Assembly (NCBI GenBank): GCA_017437065.1
Contig: JAFSBX010000076.1
Location: 214,466 to 278,465, forward strand
Direction of reading: 5' to 3'
DNA length: 64,000 bases
Source of the DNA: Lachnospiraceae bacterium
Lineage (GTDB): Bacteria > Bacillota > Clostridia > Lachnospirales > Lachnospiraceae
Below, piece by piece: positions 61,361 to 64,000 of the stretch. Made by a program: the position numbers and the translations under genes. Position 1 is the first letter of the stretch. The number at the start of each line of letters is the position of its first letter. The notes under the pieces are model-generated. The model saw only the letters and a list, made by a program, of their open reading frames with translations, had not been told where the DNA came from and ran no database searches.

Positions 61361-63404
61361 TATGAGGGAAAATTTAAAGCGAAGAAACTGGATTGCAGTT
61401 ATTTATTCAGTGATTTTTCTTCTTTCTTTTCCGGTGGGAATGACTCTTTGGATCACCTCCTTTAGTTCACGAAAAGAGATGATGCCGTTAGCAGAGTGGA
61501 AAGAAGATATGGTAATCGGTTTATCTGAATATCTGTCCATTAATATTTTGGTGACGTTACTTGTTACAATTATGGCAATTATTTGTGCAATACAGGGATT
61601 TTCTTATTTGTTCCGCAGACAGAAAATGGATATGTATATGAGTGTTCCTGTTTCCAAAGAACGCCGTTTTGCAGTGATTTATTTAAATGGAATTTTACTG
61701 TTTGCACTTCCTTATCTTTTTAGTCTTTTGATAGGGTTGTGTATCAGCGGTGCGAACGGAATACTGACTATAGAAGTAGTAAAATCCATGTTGTATTCGT
61801 ATTTGGCATATCTGATATATTATGTGGCAATTTACAATATTACCATTATTGCAGTAATGCTCACAGGAAATTTATTAGTATCACTTTGTGCAACAGCAGT
61901 ATTTTTATTTTATGAAATTATGATAAAAGGTATTATTTTTATACTTTGCTCTGCATTTTTACATACCTATTCAAATTATTCATCAGACCTAAAGGTTCAT
62001 TTTTCGCCTATGATTATGATGTTTGAAAAGTCTGTTTTTTTAGGAAATAATATAATATCCGTACCACGCCTGATAGAGCAGACAGGGATGACCATGGGAA
62101 AAATACTGATGATTGGAATTGGTACCGGAATTATTGCCTATCTGCTTTATGCAATTCGACCTGCAGAGAGCTGTAATAAGGCAATTGCGTTTGGCAAAAC
62201 AAAACCAATAATAAAAATAGGTCTTATGGTACCGATTTCACTTATTGTCGGTGTGTTGTTCTATGCTATTACGGATGCAAATATTGCAATGACAGTGTTT
62301 GGATTTATGATTGGTATTGTATTAAGCCATAGTATAATGGAAATTATTTTTGCATTTGACTTAAAGGCGGCAATAAAGCATCTTGCATCAGGAGCTGTCG
62401 GGGCAGTTCTCGTATTTACAATATTTATTGTGTTTAAGTTTGATTTAACAGGTTATGATAAATGGGTGCCAAATCCACAAAAAGTAGAAAGCATTGCGCT
62501 GGATCTTCCGGTATTTTTCGATACAGGTTATTATGACTTTGAAAATGACTACTGGTCTGGTAGTGCAGAGTATAAATTTGACCATATGGAACTTACAGAT
62601 ACAGAAAATATATGTGCATTTATGGAATCTGTAATGTCAGAAGATGTGGAAAGTGTGGCGGAAGAAGGAGAGAATTTTCTTTGGGGAACAGTAAAATATC
62701 GTATGAAGAATGGGAAAGAAAAATATCGCAGTATACATTTTCCAGTGGAGAAGTATATGGATGAGTTAAATGATATTATTTCCGGTGAAGAATATCAAAA
62801 AGGAAATTACCAGCTACTGGGTGAAGAGTTTAGTAAATATGCAAGAATTAAAAATATTGAATTCACGAATGGTGTCTGGCGTGAAGAAGTGGAAGAGGAT
62901 GATATAGAGAGAGTTTTTGAAAATTATAAAGCAGATTTAATGAATTATGATTTAAAAACCATTGTAAATGAATTTCCGATAGGAGTAATTTATATAGAGT
63001 ATGAAAATGTTAATTACAACGTAAATACAACATATAATGGAACGCATACTTATTCAATGCCGGTATATGCTTCTTTTGAAAAGACAAAGGCTTATACGGA
63101 TGAACATGGACATCTGAAAGATTGGAAAACAAAAAGTGAGTACATAGATGTTATTACGATAAGTCATTGGGATGAGATGAGCCGGGAAAGTGTGGATCGG
63201 GACTTTGGAGACAAGGAAGATATTCAAGAGATTCTTCCTGCCATTATACCGGGAGAGCTTGCAAATTACAGATATTTTATGGAAGAGCCGGATTATACTT
63301 ATGATGCTTTTGTAAGCTTTAATGGAGAAGCAGGAGATGAATGGATTGACTTCAGCAGTTATTTCTATGTCTTTTCTTCAAAACTTCCGGATTTTGCAAA
63401 ATAG
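61332..63404 (+). CDS. ABC-2-like permease with large exported C-terminal domain
   Basis: 690 residues. About six membrane helices up to residue 270, further hydrophobic segments to about 375, then a roughly 310-residue exported region (SAEYKFDHMELTDTENICAF and onward) rich in acidic and aromatic residues. This resembles DUF6449-containing permeases next to YtrA-type regulators in Lachnospiraceae, from memory. GGAGG lies 9 nt before ATG 61332. Possibly a sensor/exporter for envelope-active compounds; substrate unknown. Confidence 0.8.
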   Translation: MMSKNSFWASMRENLKRRNWIAVIYSVIFLLSFPVGMTLWITSFSSRKEMMPLAEWKEDMVIGLSEYLSINILVTLLVTIMAIICAIQGFSYLFRRQKMDMYMSVPVSKERRFAVIYLNGILLFALPYLFSLLIGLCISGANGILTIEVVKSMLYSYLAYLIYYVAIYNITIIAVMLTGNLLVSLCATAVFLFYEIMIKGIIFILCSAFLHTYSNYSSDLKVHFSPMIMMFEKSVFLGNNIISVPRLIEQTGMTMGKILMIGIGTGIIAYLLYAIRPAESCNKAIAFGKTKPIIKIGLMVPISLIVGVLFYAITDANIAMTVFGFMIGIVLSHSIMEIIFAFDLKAAIKHLASGAVGAVLVFTIFIVFKFDLTGYDKWVPNPQKVESIALDLPVFFDTGYYDFENDYWSGSAEYKFDHMELTDTENICAFMESVMSEDVESVAEEGENFLWGTVKYRMKNGKEKYRSIHFPVEKYMDELNDIISGEEYQKGNYQLLGEEFSKYARIKNIEFTNGVWREEVEEDDIERVFENYKADLMNYDLKTIVNEFPIGVIYIEYENVNYNVNTTYNGTHTYSMPVYASFEKTKAYTDEHGHLKDWKTKSEYIDVITISHWDEMSRESVDRDFGDKEDIQEILPAIIPGELANYRYFMEEPDYTYDAFVSFNGEAGDEWIDFSSYFYVFSSKLPDFAK

Positions 63405-63430
63405 AGATTTGCACTAAGAAAGAGGCATAA

Positions 63431-64000
<570 letters not shown>

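Overview
The window looks like a chromosomal segment of a low-GC, spore-forming Firmicute of the class Clostridia, most likely a Lachnospiraceae gut commensal. The evidence is the AT-rich sequence, strong AAGGAGG-type ribosome binding sites, sporulation genes (gerW/ytfJ, spoIIM, spoVB) and conserved Clostridia gene orders: yicC-remA-rpoZ-rimO-pgsA-cinA-recA-recX-rny, rpmB divergent from asp23-fakA-recG, nudF-spoIIM-xerD, and nifS-nifU-mnmA. I cannot name genus or species. I see no tRNA, rRNA, CRISPR array, insertion sequence or prophage.

Layout. 0.5-2.6 kb is a small accessory patch: a Panacea-domain (SocA-like) gene with a partner, then a NUDIX gene, bracketed by two related terminator hairpins. 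2.7-5.2 kb holds DUF2953, the GerW-type sporulation protein and a J-domain-like protein. 5.2-10.8 kb is rpmB facing away from asp23, fakA, recG and a DegV protein. 10.8-13.2 kb (minus strand) has an acetyltransferase and rqcH. 13.3-23.1 kb is the conserved RNA, translation, lipid and recombination block from yicC to rny, with recA under an SOS-controlled promoter. 23.2-30.1 kb has an aminotransferase, NUDIX, spoIIM, xerD, DAHP synthase and spoVB. 30.2-33.2 kb is the sulfur-transfer operon nifS-nifU-mnmA behind a structured leader with its own terminator. 33.3-37.9 kb is a BceRS-BceAB-like peptide-sensing and export module. 38.4-46.1 kb is accessory: a membrane protein, a MarR-controlled MacB-like ABC system whose ATPase is frameshifted, a PHP phosphatase, and a two-gene ATPase plus predicted nuclease cassette. 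46.2-49.5 kb is gap-pgk-tpiA, with gpmI (58.4 kb) and eno (63.6 kb, cut by the window end) completing lower glycolysis nearby. Between them lie a DEAD-box helicase with an attenuator-like leader, thiN, a heterodimeric BmrCD-like multidrug exporter preceded by a leader peptide and terminator, a cation efflux protein and a YtrA-type GntR/ABC operon.

Most notable points: (1) at 56.5-56.8 kb, promoter, palindrome, 32-codon leader peptide and intrinsic terminator precede an exporter pair, the layout of antibiotic-responsive ribosome-mediated attenuation; (2) a 5-bp tandem duplication breaks the ABC ATPase at 40.39 kb; (3) an ATPase/PD-(D/E)XK-like gene pair at 44.4-46.1 kb behind a palindromic promoter is a candidate defence cassette; (4) nifS and the helicase gene both have leaders carrying intrinsic terminators; (5) gmk is missing from its usual place between remA and rpoZ. 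Functional statements rest on motif and family recognition by eye; no database search was run.
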